Assembly: GCF_009933135.1 (NCBI RefSeq)
Contig: NZ_MAEH01000014.1
Location: 372,001 to 436,000 of the forward strand
Length of the DNA stretch: 64,000 nucleotides
Source of the DNA: Candidatus Enterococcus leclercqii
Lineage (GTDB): Bacteria; Bacillota; Bacilli; Lactobacillales; Enterococcaceae
Direction: 5' to 3'
Numbering within the stretch: the stretch's first letter is position 1; every line of letters begins with the position of its first letter. Below the pieces are notes generated by a model. It worked only from the letters and a program-made list of their open reading frames with translations, did no database searches and was not told the DNA's origin. A program made the translations under genes and the position numbers. Shown piece after piece: positions 1 to 9,018 of the stretch.

Positions 1-236
1 GCAGCAAAAGACCAACCGCTTTTTCTAGGTGGGTTCTCCACAGAAAGTTTTCCACATTTTTACCTTTTGTCTTTTGTGTTTCACACCAGATTAAAGAAAT
101 ACATTTTAAAAAGACGGTTGAATCAGGAATGGCGTATGTTGTTATTAGAATTCTCATGGAATGTGTGAAACAATTTTGACTAAAGCTTAAAGGATTTCTT
201 TAGTTCACCATTTTTACTGCGGCAAAGGTGGTTTTT

Positions 237-245
237 TGGTAGAAT
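237..245 (+). promoter_or_regulatory. Extended -10 promoter for the PBP gene
   Basis: TGG followed by TAGAAT (240-245) gives an extended -10; no convincing -35 lies 17 nt upstream. The rest of 1-282 has no gene. It also holds a 9-bp inverted repeat, GTTTCACAC at 78-86 and GTGTGAAAC at 163-171, of unknown meaning. Confidence 0.4.
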
Positions 246-282
246 AGTACGGTACAAATAACTGTCTGGAAGGATTTGGCAT

Positions 283-2415
283 ATGGAAAACAAGAATGCA
301 AAATTTTGGCAAAAAAAAGGTAAACAGAAGGAGCCCAAACCCACTGGTGGCGGGCGACGATCCCATATCCCATTTCGATTGAACTTTTTATTTTTTATTA
401 TTTTCGGATTGTTTATTGCACTGATTGTCCAATTGGGGTATTTACAGATTGTTAACGGTGAGAACATCACTAAGCAGCTAAAGGAATTTTCTGTTGTAAA
501 AGTTTCTGGTTCTAGCCCCCGTGGTGTTATTTACGATGCCACCGGCAAACCCCTCGTAGAAAATCAAGCAGACCCTGCGATTACATTTACCCGGGGCAAT
601 AAAATGACCGGTGCAGATCTACGGTCTTTGGCAGAAAAGTTAAATGAGCTGATTGATCTGCCAATCCCTGATAAGCTAAAAGATGAGAAGTTAGGTAAAC
701 GGGACAAAATCGATTTTTGGCTAGCCGATGAAGACAATTTCCAAAAGGCCTATAAACGTCTGTCTAAAGACGACAAAGCGGAAATTGCTAAGGACAGCAG
801 CAAAGAATACAATTTAGTGGTTGCCAAAGTCAAAGACGATGAAATCCAGTTTGATGACAAAACATTACAAGCAACTGCAATTTTTACAACGATGAATAGC
901 GCCACAGCTTTGAACACGGTATATATCAAAAATCGCGATGTCACTGATGAAGAGTTGGCTGTCGTGGCAGAACGTTCGGCAGACTTGCCAGGTATCTCGA
1001 CAGGTACAGACTGGTCTCGAAAATACACTGAAGAAAACGGCTCGATTCGCAGTATTTTAGGAACAGTCTCTACCACTGGGTTGCAAAAAGAGGACGCGGA
1101 GGCTTATTTGGCAAAAGGTTATGCACGAAATGACCGGGTAGGCACCAGCTATTTGGAAAAACAATACGAGGATGTGCTTCAAGGAACCAAGTCCCAATCA
1201 GAGATCACCTTGGATCGAAATGGAAATATTTCTTCTCAAAAACAGGTGTTTGACGGCGAAAAAGGCGATAATCTGATTTTGACTATCAACAGTGACTTTC
1301 AGAAAAAAGTTGAAGAAATCGTCAAGCGTAATTATCAAATTCTGATTGATAATGGGAAAGCGGCGGTCTCACCGGGAGTCTATGCCGTTGCAATGGATCC
1401 TAATACTGGCGGCGTATTGGCGATGGTGGGTTATGCCCATGAAAAAGATTCAAAAGATTTGCAGGAACACGCATTGGGTACGATTACTTCTTCATTTGTA
1501 CCGGGATCCGTTGTAAAGGCGGGGACACTGGCAGCGGGTTGGCAAAGCGGTGCGTTGAACGGCAATGAAACAATGTATGACCAACCCCTTTATATCAAGG
1601 GTACACCGGTAAAGGCATCTATCTATAATAAACAAGGTGAGGCCAATCGTGATCTCGACGCACGTAAAGCGTTGGAAATCTCCTCCAACTCATATATGGT
1701 ACAAGTGGTCTTGAAAATGATGGGGCTTAATTATTCCAAAGATATGGAAATCATGAGTGTCAACAAGCAAGGCCCATTATATAACGAGTTGCGTAATGCT
1801 ATGGCAGAATTTGGGTTGGGAGCCAAAACAGGTATCGATTTGCCTAATGAAGCCAGCGGGATTCAAACGCCGGTACGCAGTCTTGATCCGGTGGAAGACG
1901 GGGGGAAGATTCTGGATATTTCCTTTGGTCAGTTTGATACCTATACGCCGATGCAACTGGCACAATACGTTTCCACCATTGCAAACGGCGGGAAAAAGAT
2001 TCAGCCGCACGTTGTCAGCGGGATTTACGGCAATGATGCAGAAGGCAATTTAGGTTCACTGGTTAAAAAAATCGAACCCACTGTTACAGGTACAGTAGAT
2101 CTGACACCAGATCAGATGGCGATTATTCAAGGCGGTTTTTATGATGCGGTTCACGGCAATGATGCCTTTACAACCGGGACTAAATTAAAATCAGCTAAAA
2201 TGGATTTGGCGGCTAAGACCGGGACGGCGGAAACCAGCGCTTATGGCGTGACGACCATCAACAGTAATATCGTTGCTTATGGCCCGGTGGAAAACCCGCA
2301 AGTTGCCATCAGTGTTGTCCTGCCGTTTCTTTCCGGTGAAGATCAGCATATCAATTCGGATATCGCTAAAGAAATCATGGATGCCTACTATGACACATTC
2401 ATGGCGGGGCAATAA
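283..2415 (+). CDS. Class B penicillin-binding protein (PBP2B-like transpeptidase)
   Basis: Monofunctional D,D-transpeptidase that crosslinks peptidoglycan at the outer membrane face during division or elongation. A basic cytoplasmic tail is followed by one membrane anchor (about residues 31-55), a long dimerisation/pedestal region, then the transpeptidase domain. All three catalytic motifs are visible: S409-V-V-K (nucleophile serine in an FVPGSVVK context), S467-S-N, and K645-T-G. The length of 710 aa is normal for the family in enterococci and streptococci. ATG follows a GGAAGGA ribosome site. The gene is monocistronic, with its own promoter and a terminator at 2456. The motifs fix class B; which paralogue it is (PBP2b versus another) is inferred from overall likeness. 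Confidence 0.9.
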   Translation: MENKNAKFWQKKGKQKEPKPTGGGRRSHIPFRLNFLFFIIFGLFIALIVQLGYLQIVNGENITKQLKEFSVVKVSGSSPRGVIYDATGKPLVENQADPAITFTRGNKMTGADLRSLAEKLNELIDLPIPDKLKDEKLGKRDKIDFWLADEDNFQKAYKRLSKDDKAEIAKDSSKEYNLVVAKVKDDEIQFDDKTLQATAIFTTMNSATALNTVYIKNRDVTDEELAVVAERSADLPGISTGTDWSRKYTEENGSIRSILGTVSTTGLQKEDAEAYLAKGYARNDRVGTSYLEKQYEDVLQGTKSQSEITLDRNGNISSQKQVFDGEKGDNLILTINSDFQKKVEEIVKRNYQILIDNGKAAVSPGVYAVAMDPNTGGVLAMVGYAHEKDSKDLQEHALGTITSSFVPGSVVKAGTLAAGWQSGALNGNETMYDQPLYIKGTPVKASIYNKQGEANRDLDARKALEISSNSYMVQVVLKMMGLNYSKDMEIMSVNKQGPLYNELRNAMAEFGLGAKTGIDLPNEASGIQTPVRSLDPVEDGGKILDISFGQFDTYTPMQLAQYVSTIANGGKKIQPHVVSGIYGNDAEGNLGSLVKKIEPTVTGTVDLTPDQMAIIQGGFYDAVHGNDAFTTGTKLKSAKMDLAAKTGTAETSAYGVTTINSNIVAYGPVENPQVAISVVLPFLSGEDQHINSDIAKEIMDAYYDTFMAGQ

Positions 2416-2455
2416 TTGCTTAGTGAATGAGCGCCAACTTTTTAAGAAGCTTTGT

Positions 2456-2500
2456 AAAACTGTCTTTTCCTCAATTAACTGACGGAAAGGGCAGTTTTTC
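2456..2500 (+). terminator. Rho-independent terminator after the PBP gene
   Basis: Stem of AAAACTGTCTTTTCC (2456-2470) with GGAAAGGGCAGTTTT, two G-U pairs, running into a T tract. Confidence 0.8.
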
Positions 2501-2557
2501 TATGGAAAAATACCAGCTAAAGCTGAAAAACCGGCGCTGTTTCAACCGGTACTCTTG

Positions 2558-2566
2558 TGTTACAAT
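2558..2566 (+). promoter_or_regulatory. Extended -10 promoter for the ABC-F gene
   Basis: TGT plus TACAAT (2561-2566) forms an extended -10 about 125 nt before the ABC-F start. The -35 is weak. Confidence 0.4.
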
Positions 2567-2690
2567 AAGCCAAGTGATGCCTAGAAGTAGCCGCTGGTAA
2601 AAAGAGCGTTTGAAAGATTTCTGCCCACAAATAGCAGTAGTATTCCAGTAGGACGATCTGGCAATTCAAATATATTTAGGAGGGATCGGA

Positions 2691-4592
2691 ATGAAGGAAC
2701 TTAAAGTTTCCGGTTTGACCAAAACTTATGGTGAGAAGACACTTTTTCGGCAAATCTCATTTTTGATCCACGAAAAGGATCGCATCGGACTGATTGGTGT
2801 CAATGGAACTGGTAAATCCAGTCTTTTAGGCATTTTATCCGGTAAAGATAAAGGTGACGGGGATTTGGAGCATATCCAAAAGCCCAGTGACTATCAGATT
2901 GGCTATTTGATGCAGGAAAATGATTTTGATGAAACCTTGACTGTCTTAGAAACTGTCTTTCAAGGCGAGGCCCCGATGATTCAAACTGTACGCCGCTATG
3001 AACAAGCTTTGGTTGATCTGGCGCAAGAAGGTGGCAATCCAGAAGTTCAAAAACGCTATACCAAGGCAGAAGAGGCGATGAACGAACAAGATGCCTGGTT
3101 GGTGGATACCAATGCCAAAACAATTCTTCAAAAGTTGGGAATCACCCAAATGGATCAAAAAATCAGTGAATTATCCGGTGGGCAAAAAAAACGAGTGGGA
3201 ATGGCTCAAGTCTTGATCCAAGAACCAGACTTGCTGTTGCTAGATGAGCCCACCAACCACTTGGACTATCAGGCAATTTTATGGCTGGAGAGCTATTTGC
3301 GGCAATACCGTGGCGCACTGTTGATGGTGACCCATGATCGTTATTTTTTGGATCGCGTCACGAATCGGATTTTTGAACTCTCTCATGGAGATTTGATTGA
3401 GTACAAGGGCAACTACGAAGAATACGTCCTAGCCAAAGCCGAGCGAGAGCGCCAGGCGGTTCAGCAAGAAGAAAAACGTCATCAGCTATACAAGCAAGAA
3501 TTGGCCTGGATGCGGGCAGGAGCGAAAGCCCGTACGACCAAACAGCAAGCCCGTATTAACCGTTTTGAGGATCTAAAAGAAAACTTGAATCAGATGAAAA
3601 GCGATGGTCAAGTAGCTATTGAGCTTTCAAATAAGCGCTTGGGCAAACAAGTCCTTGAAATCAAAGATGGCAGCTACGCCTTTAACGACAAGGTCATCTT
3701 AAGGGACTTCGATCTTTTGATACAGTCACGGGAACGCTTGGGGATCACTGGGGAGAACGGTGCCGGAAAATCCACCTTGCTGAATATCTTAGCTGAACGT
3801 TTACCGCTGGATAAAGGGCTGCTAATCGTTGGAGAAACGGTGAGAATCGCTTATTATACACAAACAAATGAAGCGTTGGCTGAAGACAAACGGGTGATTG
3901 CTTATTTACAGGAAGTAGCTGAAGAAGCGCGCCAAAGCGACGGAACCAGTATCTCTGTGGCAGAATTATTGGAGCGTTTCTTGTTTCCCCGCAATACCCA
4001 TGGCACGTTGATTGCAAAACTATCCGGTGGTGAAAAACGCCGCTTGTTTTTGCTGAAATTGCTGATTTCCCAACCAAATGTCTTGCTGTTGGACGAACCG
4101 ACAAATGATTTGGACATCGCGACGTTGACTGTACTGGAAGATTATCTTCAAAGCTTTCCCGGCGCAGTGATCACGGTGTCCCATGACCGTTACTTTTTGG
4201 ATAAAGTGGCTGAAAAACTTCTGATTTTCAAAGGTGACGGTCAAATCCAACGCTACTTTGGTTCAATCACAGAATATCTCGAAAAAAATGATGAACAAAA
4301 AGTAGCTAGTGGCAATGAAACGAAAGAAGCAGAAGAAATATCAGAACCCGCTATAGAAGTCACACCAAAAGAAAAGAAAAAGCTCAGCTACATGGAGCAA
4401 AAAGAGTGGGAAACAATCGAAGACGACATTGCTGCTTTGGAAGAAGAAACTGCTGTCCTTACTGAAGCGATGAATGGTCAAGGATCAGATTTCACCAAAT
4501 TGCAGGAGCTGCAAAAACGCTTGGCTGAGACGGAGCTGCATCTGGAAGAAAAAATGGCCCGGTGGGAATATTTGAGTGAATTTATCGATTGA
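2691..4592 (+). CDS. ABC-F ATPase, Uup/YfmR type
   Basis: Soluble twin-cassette ATPase of the ABC-F family, which act on ribosomes and lack membrane segments. Each half has a Walker A (GVNGTGKSS near residue 38; GENGAGKST in the second half), an LSGGQ-like signature (LSGGQKKR; LSGGEKRR) and a LLLDEPTNHLD / LLLDEPTNDLD Walker B. A charged linker joins the cassettes. The last ~95 residues are rich in Glu and Lys and look like a coiled coil, the C-terminal domain typical of Uup/YfmR (about 630 aa). A strong AGGAGGG site precedes ATG. Antibiotic-resistance ABC-F proteins are the main alternative, but the C-terminal coil and core context favour Uup/YfmR. Confidence 0.85.
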   Translation: MKELKVSGLTKTYGEKTLFRQISFLIHEKDRIGLIGVNGTGKSSLLGILSGKDKGDGDLEHIQKPSDYQIGYLMQENDFDETLTVLETVFQGEAPMIQTVRRYEQALVDLAQEGGNPEVQKRYTKAEEAMNEQDAWLVDTNAKTILQKLGITQMDQKISELSGGQKKRVGMAQVLIQEPDLLLLDEPTNHLDYQAILWLESYLRQYRGALLMVTHDRYFLDRVTNRIFELSHGDLIEYKGNYEEYVLAKAERERQAVQQEEKRHQLYKQELAWMRAGAKARTTKQQARINRFEDLKENLNQMKSDGQVAIELSNKRLGKQVLEIKDGSYAFNDKVILRDFDLLIQSRERLGITGENGAGKSTLLNILAERLPLDKGLLIVGETVRIAYYTQTNEALAEDKRVIAYLQEVAEEARQSDGTSISVAELLERFLFPRNTHGTLIAKLSGGEKRRLFLLKLLISQPNVLLLDEPTNDLDIATLTVLEDYLQSFPGAVITVSHDRYFLDKVAEKLLIFKGDGQIQRYFGSITEYLEKNDEQKVASGNETKEAEEISEPAIEVTPKEKKKLSYMEQKEWETIEDDIAALEEETAVLTEAMNGQGSDFTKLQELQKRLAETELHLEEKMARWEYLSEFID

Positions 4593-4712
4593 GGTATGAT
4601 GTATCAAACAATATAGGCTTTACAAGTGACAACAAATTGATCGGTCAAGCGGTGTAGAGACGGATCAATCTGCTGTTGCGAACCAATAAACTACTGAACA
4701 GGATGTGGCAAA

Positions 4713-5660
4713 ATGGAACAGGCATATCTGGATCTGGGAGCAAAACTCTTAGCAGAAGGGCATCAAAAAGGGGATCGTACCGGCACGGGAACGAGAAGTA
4801 TTTTCGGGTATCAAATGCGTTTTGATCTGTCTCAGGGCTTTCCGCTACTGACGACTAAACGAGTTCCTTTCGGCTTGATTAAAAGTGAACTGTTGTGGTT
4901 TTTAAAAGGGGATACCAATATCCGCTACTTGTTGCAACACAACAACCATATTTGGGATGAATGGGCCTTTGAACGGTATATCAAGAGTTCCGATTATAAG
5001 GGGCCGGATATGACTAATTTTGGTCATCGTTCTTTAACAGATCCGGTGTTTAATGCGCAGTATCAAGAAGAGTCCGAGAAATTTTGCCGTTTGATTTTGG
5101 AAGACGCTGAGTTTGCTGAAAAATATGGAGATCTTGGCCATATTTACGGCTATCAGTGGCGCCACTGGGAGAAAAAATATGGAGGCTTTATTGACCAGAT
5201 TAAGGACGTCATTGAAATGATAAAAAAAACACCAGATTCTCGTCGTCTGATTGTCTCAGCTTGGAATCCAGAAGATATCCCGTCAATGGCACTGCCGCCT
5301 TGTCATACGATGTTTCAGTTTTATGTCAACGATGGCAAACTTTCCTGTCAGTTGTATCAACGCAGCGGTGATGTCTTTTTGGGTGTACCCTTCAATATTG
5401 CCAGCTACGCGCTGTTGACCCATCTGATTGCTCACGAATGCGGACTTGAAGTTGGCGAATTTATTCACACTTTGGGGGATGCCCATCTTTATAATAACCA
5501 CGTCGAACAAATGCAGGAGCAGCTGACCCGGACGCCACGTCCACTTCCAAAGCTGGTCTTGAATCAAGAAAAACAATCAGTCTTTGATTTTGAGATGGAA
5601 GATATCAAACTGGAAGGCTACGATCCTTATCCTGGGATCAAAGCCCCCATCGCTGTTTGA
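4713..5660 (+). CDS. thyA: Thymidylate synthase
   Basis: Converts dUMP to dTMP using methylene-tetrahydrofolate as carbon donor and reductant, releasing dihydrofolate. The N-terminal RTGTGT phosphate-binding region and the catalytic motif [11 protein letters not shown] are present, with nucleophile Cys197, then [16 protein letters not shown]. The length of 315 aa matches the long ThyA form of lactic acid bacteria. The ribosome site is modest (CAGGA). folA starts 42 nt downstream, so product dihydrofolate is recycled by the next gene of the same operon. Confidence 0.97.
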   Translation: MEQAYLDLGAKLLAEGHQKGDRTGTGTRSIFGYQMRFDLSQGFPLLTTKRVPFGLIKSELLWFLKGDTNIRYLLQHNNHIWDEWAFERYIKSSDYKGPDMTNFGHRSLTDPVFNAQYQEESEKFCRLILEDAEFAEKYGDLGHIYGYQWRHWEKKYGGFIDQIKDVIEMIKKTPDSRRLIVSAWNPEDIPSMALPPCHTMFQFYVNDGKLSCQLYQRSGDVFLGVPFNIASYALLTHLIAHECGLEVGEFIHTLGDAHLYNNHVEQMQEQLTRTPRPLPKLVLNQEKQSVFDFEMEDIKLEGYDPYPGIKAPIAV

Positions 5661-5702
5661 AAAAGCAGTAACAAAGGAGCTTTTTGAAGGAGGAAAACTG
5701 CA

Positions 5703-6197
5703 ATGTTGATTGCTATTTGGGCACAAGCTGAAGATGGATTGATTGGCAGACAGGGGCATCTGCCTTGGCGTCTACCAGCAGACTTACAGTTTTTCAAGCA
5801 ACAAACGCTGGGAAACACACTTGTGATGGGCCGCAAAACTTTTGAGGGGATGGGGAGCCGTCCACTTCCTGGGCGACAAACCATTTTATTGACCCACGAT
5901 CAGACCTATCAAGTACCCCATCCTGACGTTCTGGTTATGCATACAGCAGATGAAGTAAGGCAGTTAGCTGAGCAAATGGAAGAGCCGATTTTTATTGCCG
6001 GCGGCGCTCAGATTTATCAGCTGTTTGAACCTTACTACGATCAGCTGTTGCGAACGGTCATTGAAGGAAAATTTGCCGGCGATGCTTATTTTCCACCCTT
6101 TGACTTTGGTGACTATGAGCTGATAAGTCAAAAAGAAGGTCACGTCGATGAAAAAAATCTCTACCCCCACCGTTTTGAAAAATGGGCTAGAAAATAA
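5703..6197 (+). CDS. folA: Dihydrofolate reductase
   Basis: NADPH-dependent reduction of dihydrofolate to tetrahydrofolate; the trimethoprim target. Trp22 and the active-site acid Asp27 sit in the LPWRLPADL motif, followed by the cofactor-binding VMGRKTFEGMG and the second nucleotide loop IAGGAQIY. The 164-aa length is standard for chromosomal enzymes. A strong AAGGAGG site lies 8 nt before ATG. It is co-transcribed with thyA and ends at a strong hairpin. Confidence 0.97.
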   Translation: MLIAIWAQAEDGLIGRQGHLPWRLPADLQFFKQQTLGNTLVMGRKTFEGMGSRPLPGRQTILLTHDQTYQVPHPDVLVMHTADEVRQLAEQMEEPIFIAGGAQIYQLFEPYYDQLLRTVIEGKFAGDAYFPPFDFGDYELISQKEGHVDEKNLYPHRFEKWARK

Positions 6198-6200
6198 AGA

Positions 6201-6242
6201 CTTGCCGGAAACAGATTGAAAATGTCTCCGGCAAGCCTTTTT
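6201..6242. terminator. Terminator between convergent folA and hemolysin III gene
   Basis: CTTGCCGGA (6201-6209) pairs with TCCGGCAAG (6227-6235), followed by a T tract. An A-rich left flank allows it to work on both strands. Confidence 0.8.
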
Positions 6243-6254
6243 GATAGAAAGAAA

Positions 6255-6908
6255 TCAAGTGTAAAGCAGGATAGAAAAGTACATTAGGCCGGCGCCTAGC
6301 ATGACAAACAGATGCCAAATGACGTGATTGAAAGGAATCTGTTTGAAACTATACACGAAAGCACCCACTGTGTAGGATACGCCACCAGCAACCAAAAGCC
6401 AAAAGCCGACAGTCCCTAAAGAATGGTAGAGACTTGGTCCAGCAACTAGGCAAAGCCAGCCCATGACGATGTAGATAGCGGTAGAAATTTTTGAGACCGT
6501 TTCTTTTTTGTGAAGGGTCAGGGATTTATAAACGATGCCGCCGATGGCCATGGCCCAGATGGCACCAAACAGAGCCCAACCTAGCCACCCTCTGACGCTT
6601 AGTAGGCAATAGGGGGTGTAGCTGCCGGCGATTAGTAGAAAGATGGAATCATGGTCAAAGACCTGAAAGACTTTTTTTGCTTTGGTGAAAATCAAACTGT
6701 GGAACAAGGTTGAGAACAAAAAGAGCAAGATCATCATGGAACCATAAACGGCGTAAGAAACGACGTGAATGGGTGAACCCAAGCGGGCGCCTTTGACTAA
6801 CAAAACCACCAGTCCGGCAATGCTCAAGCCGCAGCCAATACCGTGAGTGACCGCATTTAGGACCTCATTGACGATCAGATAGCTGCGAGAGTGTTGCGTA
6901 TTTTGCAT
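6255..6908 (-). CDS. Hemolysin III / PAQR-family membrane protein
   Basis: Integral membrane protein of about seven helices in the hemolysin III (TrhA, YqfA, YplQ) branch of the PAQR superfamily. Diagnostic features are the early HGIG, then FHSL, HDSIFLLIAGSYTPY, and HVIWHLFVMLGAG near the C-terminus; these histidines and the Asp form the family's metal site. The length of 217 aa is typical. Despite the name, haemolysis is not a proven general role; E. coli TrhA is linked to membrane energetics. It lies alone on the minus strand, divergent from degV, with an AGGAGG-type site before ATG. Confidence 0.9.
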   Translation of the reverse strand: MQNTQHSRSYLIVNEVLNAVTHGIGCGLSIAGLVVLLVKGARLGSPIHVVSYAVYGSMMILLFLFSTLFHSLIFTKAKKVFQVFDHDSIFLLIAGSYTPYCLLSVRGWLGWALFGAIWAMAIGGIVYKSLTLHKKETVSKISTAIYIVMGWLCLVAGPSLYHSLGTVGFWLLVAGGVSYTVGAFVYSFKQIPFNHVIWHLFVMLGAGLMYFSILLYT

Positions 6909-6955
6909 GAATGGGACCTCCTTGGTCTAAAGTTGATGAAAAAACGATTTCTCTC

Positions 6956-6964
6956 TGTTATACT
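6956..6964 (+). promoter_or_regulatory. Extended -10 promoter for degV
   Basis: TGT plus TATACT (6959-6964), about 70 nt before the degV start, in the divergent intergenic region. Confidence 0.45.
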
Positions 6965-7032
6965 TGAAGTAATCGAATGTTATCTGTATTCTAACATGAA
7001 ATCCCAATGTTTTTAAAGGAAGAGTGAATTAA

Positions 7033-7875
7033 ATGACAACTATCAAGATCGTAACGGACTCTTCATGTACGATGGAACCGGCAGTCCGTGATCGTTTGAA
7101 TATCCACGTCGTTCCGCTTTCAGTGATGATTGATGGTGTTTTATATCGAGACGATGATACGCTGACCGGAGAGAAGTTCATGTCGATGATGGCCAGTGCC
7201 AAAGAACTTCCAAAGACTAGTCAGCCCCCCATCGGAGAATTTGTCGAGTTATATGATAAGCTGGGAGAAGATGGCAGCCACGTGATTTCCATTCATATGA
7301 CCCACGGACTCAGCGGGACCGTTGAAGCTGCTCGTCAAGCCAGCAATCTGAGTAAAACCGAAGTGACGATTATTGACAGTGATACGACTGACCAGGGACT
7401 CTCTTTTCAGGTGATACGTGCCGCTGAGATGGCAGCAGCCGGTGAAGACCTGGATACAATTCTCGCAAAAGTTTATGAAATTCGAGAAAACACCAAACTT
7501 TATATTGGTTTGTCAACACTGGATAATCTGGTAAAAGGTGGTCGTATCAGTCGTGCTACGGGTATTTTATCCAGTATCCTCAACATGAAAATTGTGATGG
7601 ATTTTGATCATTCCGAATTGATTCCGGTGGTTAAGGGCCGCGGTGGAAAGACCTTTACAAAATGGTTTGACAGCTTCAAAGATGAATTAAAAAAACTACC
7701 CAACGTGAAACAGATTGGCATCTCCCATGCAGAAGGGCTGGCATTAGCCGAAGAGTTCAAAAAGCAGCTGCAGGCGCTGTATCCACAAATGCAAATTCCG
7801 GTTTTGCATACGACACCTATCATCGCTACTCATACGGGTAAGGGTGCCTTTGCTATCACCTATTATACAGAGTAA
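7033..7875 (+). CDS. DegV family fatty-acid-binding protein
   Basis: DegV/FakB-type protein. Characterised relatives bind fatty acids and present them to the FakA kinase for incorporation into phospholipid. The N-terminal VTDSSCTM motif, the QPPIGEF segment and the HMTHGLSGTVEAA and DSDTTDQGL motifs are family hallmarks, as is the C-terminal THTGKGAFAI. The length is 280 aa. The start follows AAAGGAAG. No fakA is nearby, so the partner must be encoded elsewhere if this is a FakB. Confidence 0.9.
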   Translation: MTTIKIVTDSSCTMEPAVRDRLNIHVVPLSVMIDGVLYRDDDTLTGEKFMSMMASAKELPKTSQPPIGEFVELYDKLGEDGSHVISIHMTHGLSGTVEAARQASNLSKTEVTIIDSDTTDQGLSFQVIRAAEMAAAGEDLDTILAKVYEIRENTKLYIGLSTLDNLVKGGRISRATGILSSILNMKIVMDFDHSELIPVVKGRGGKTFTKWFDSFKDELKKLPNVKQIGISHAEGLALAEEFKKQLQALYPQMQIPVLHTTPIIATHTGKGAFAITYYTE

Positions 7876-7888
7876 GATTAACCTTCTG

Positions 7889-7914
7889 ACCAGTCCATTA
7901 TGGGCTGGTTTTTT
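7889..7914 (+). terminator. Terminator after degV
   Basis: ACCAGTCC pairs with GGGCTGGT (one G-U pair) across a 5-nt loop, followed by six T. Confidence 0.8.
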
Positions 7915-7991
7915 ACTCTGAATTATAGAAGAGTTGTACCCTGCAAAGGGGCTATAAAAGAGGCGTGGTGCTAAGCAAAATGATTATCTAA

Positions 7992-8007
7992 GATTTTCTA
8001 GAAAATC
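7992..8007. promoter_or_regulatory. Perfect 16-bp palindrome upstream of the SGNH operon promoter
   Basis: GATTTTCTAGAAAATC is a perfect palindrome just upstream of the predicted -35 at 8017. It resembles the CodY box (AATTTTCWGAAAATT) but has two central bases instead of one, so spacing differs. The regulator is unknown. Confidence 0.4.
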
Positions 8008-8016
8008 ACTGAAAAG

Positions 8017-8046
8017 TTTCAGACTTCTTTAGGATTCTGTTAAAAT
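8017..8046 (+). promoter_or_regulatory. Promoter of the SGNH-ypmS-msrA-yozE operon
   Basis: TTTCAG (8017-8022) as a weak -35, 18-nt spacer, then TGT plus TAAAAT (8041-8046), an extended -10. Confidence 0.45.
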
Positions 8047-8091
8047 AGACGTTAGCATCTACCAGTAAATATTGAGTAAGGAGGCGCTGAT

Positions 8092-9018
8092 TTGCAAGAA
8101 AAATTAAAGCGCGTACCATTTTTTAAAATTCTTTTTCAGGGATTAGTAGTCGTAATCGGTATTTTGATTGTCTATATTTCATTAAATCAGCTTTTTCCAC
8201 CAGCTGAAGCGATTTTAAAACCAATTGCCGCTAGCGATGCCACTAGTGATCTCAAAGAGCGGGTCCATTATGTAGCAGTTGGTGATTCGTTGACAGAAGG
8301 AATTGGTGATCAGACGAAACGGGGAGGCTTTGTCCCGATTGTGGCTGAAGATTTGCAGACCCGCTATAAATTGTCCAACGTCGAAGTTGAAAATTACGGC
8401 ATCGCAGGAGAGCGTAGTGATCAAATCCTAAAGCGTTTAAAAAAGGACAAGCCTCTGCGGGATAATCTGAAAACGGCTGACTTTGTGACTGTTACCGTTG
8501 GGGGAAACGATTTGATGAAAGTCATTCAAGACAGCTTCTTTACATTGACTATGAAAAAATTTGATAAGCCCCGTGCGGCATATCAAGAGCGGGTAACAGA
8601 GATCATTGAAGAGATTCGTACATTGAATGAGCAGGTCCCAATTTATGTACTGGGCATCTACAATCCCTTTTATTTGAATTTTCCGGAGATCACCGATATG
8701 CAGACAGTGGTGGATGATTGGAATACTGCTACGGAAAATGCGACAGCGCAATTTCCAAAATCCCACTTTATTCCTATCAATGATTTGCTTTATCAAGGAT
8801 TGGATCAAAAAGTCGGGATTGCGTCAGAATCTGACAGTTCCAGCAGTGAAACTGAGGAAAAATCCTCTGGAGGCAATGACCTGGACCGGGTGGACAACAA
8901 TGTCTTATATGAAGATGATAAATTTCATCCCAACAATATCGGCTACCAATTGATGGCCAATGCGGTGCGAGACCAGTTGATTAAAAGCCAAGATGAGTGG
9001 CTGAAAAAAGGGGAATGA
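8092..9018 (+). CDS. Membrane-anchored SGNH/GDSL hydrolase (YpmR-like)
   Basis: Predicted extracytoplasmic esterase or lipase of the SGNH fold. One N-terminal membrane helix (about residues 17-37) is followed by block I GDSLTEG with nucleophile Ser66, block II NYGIAGERSDQ, block III GGNDL and block V DDKFHPNNIGY, giving His279 and Asp276. The start is TTG: AAGGAGG lies 7 nt before it and no ATG fits. An acidic Ser/Glu-rich insert sits near residues 240-260. The natural substrate is unknown. It overlaps the YpmS-like gene, an order also seen in Bacillus (ypmR-ypmS). Confidence 0.88.
   Translation: MQEKLKRVPFFKILFQGLVVVIGILIVYISLNQLFPPAEAILKPIAASDATSDLKERVHYVAVGDSLTEGIGDQTKRGGFVPIVAEDLQTRYKLSNVEVENYGIAGERSDQILKRLKKDKPLRDNLKTADFVTVTVGGNDLMKVIQDSFFTLTMKKFDKPRAAYQERVTEIIEEIRTLNEQVPIYVLGIYNPFYLNFPEITDMQTVVDDWNTATENATAQFPKSHFIPINDLLYQGLDQKVGIASESDSSSSETEEKSSGGNDLDRVDNNVLYEDDKFHPNNIGYQLMANAVRDQLIKSQDEWLKKGE

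Noticed and set aside
4636-4669. ATTGATC/GATCAAT inverted repeat before thyA
   Set aside because: Only 7 bp with a 20-nt loop and no T tract; no regulatory context.
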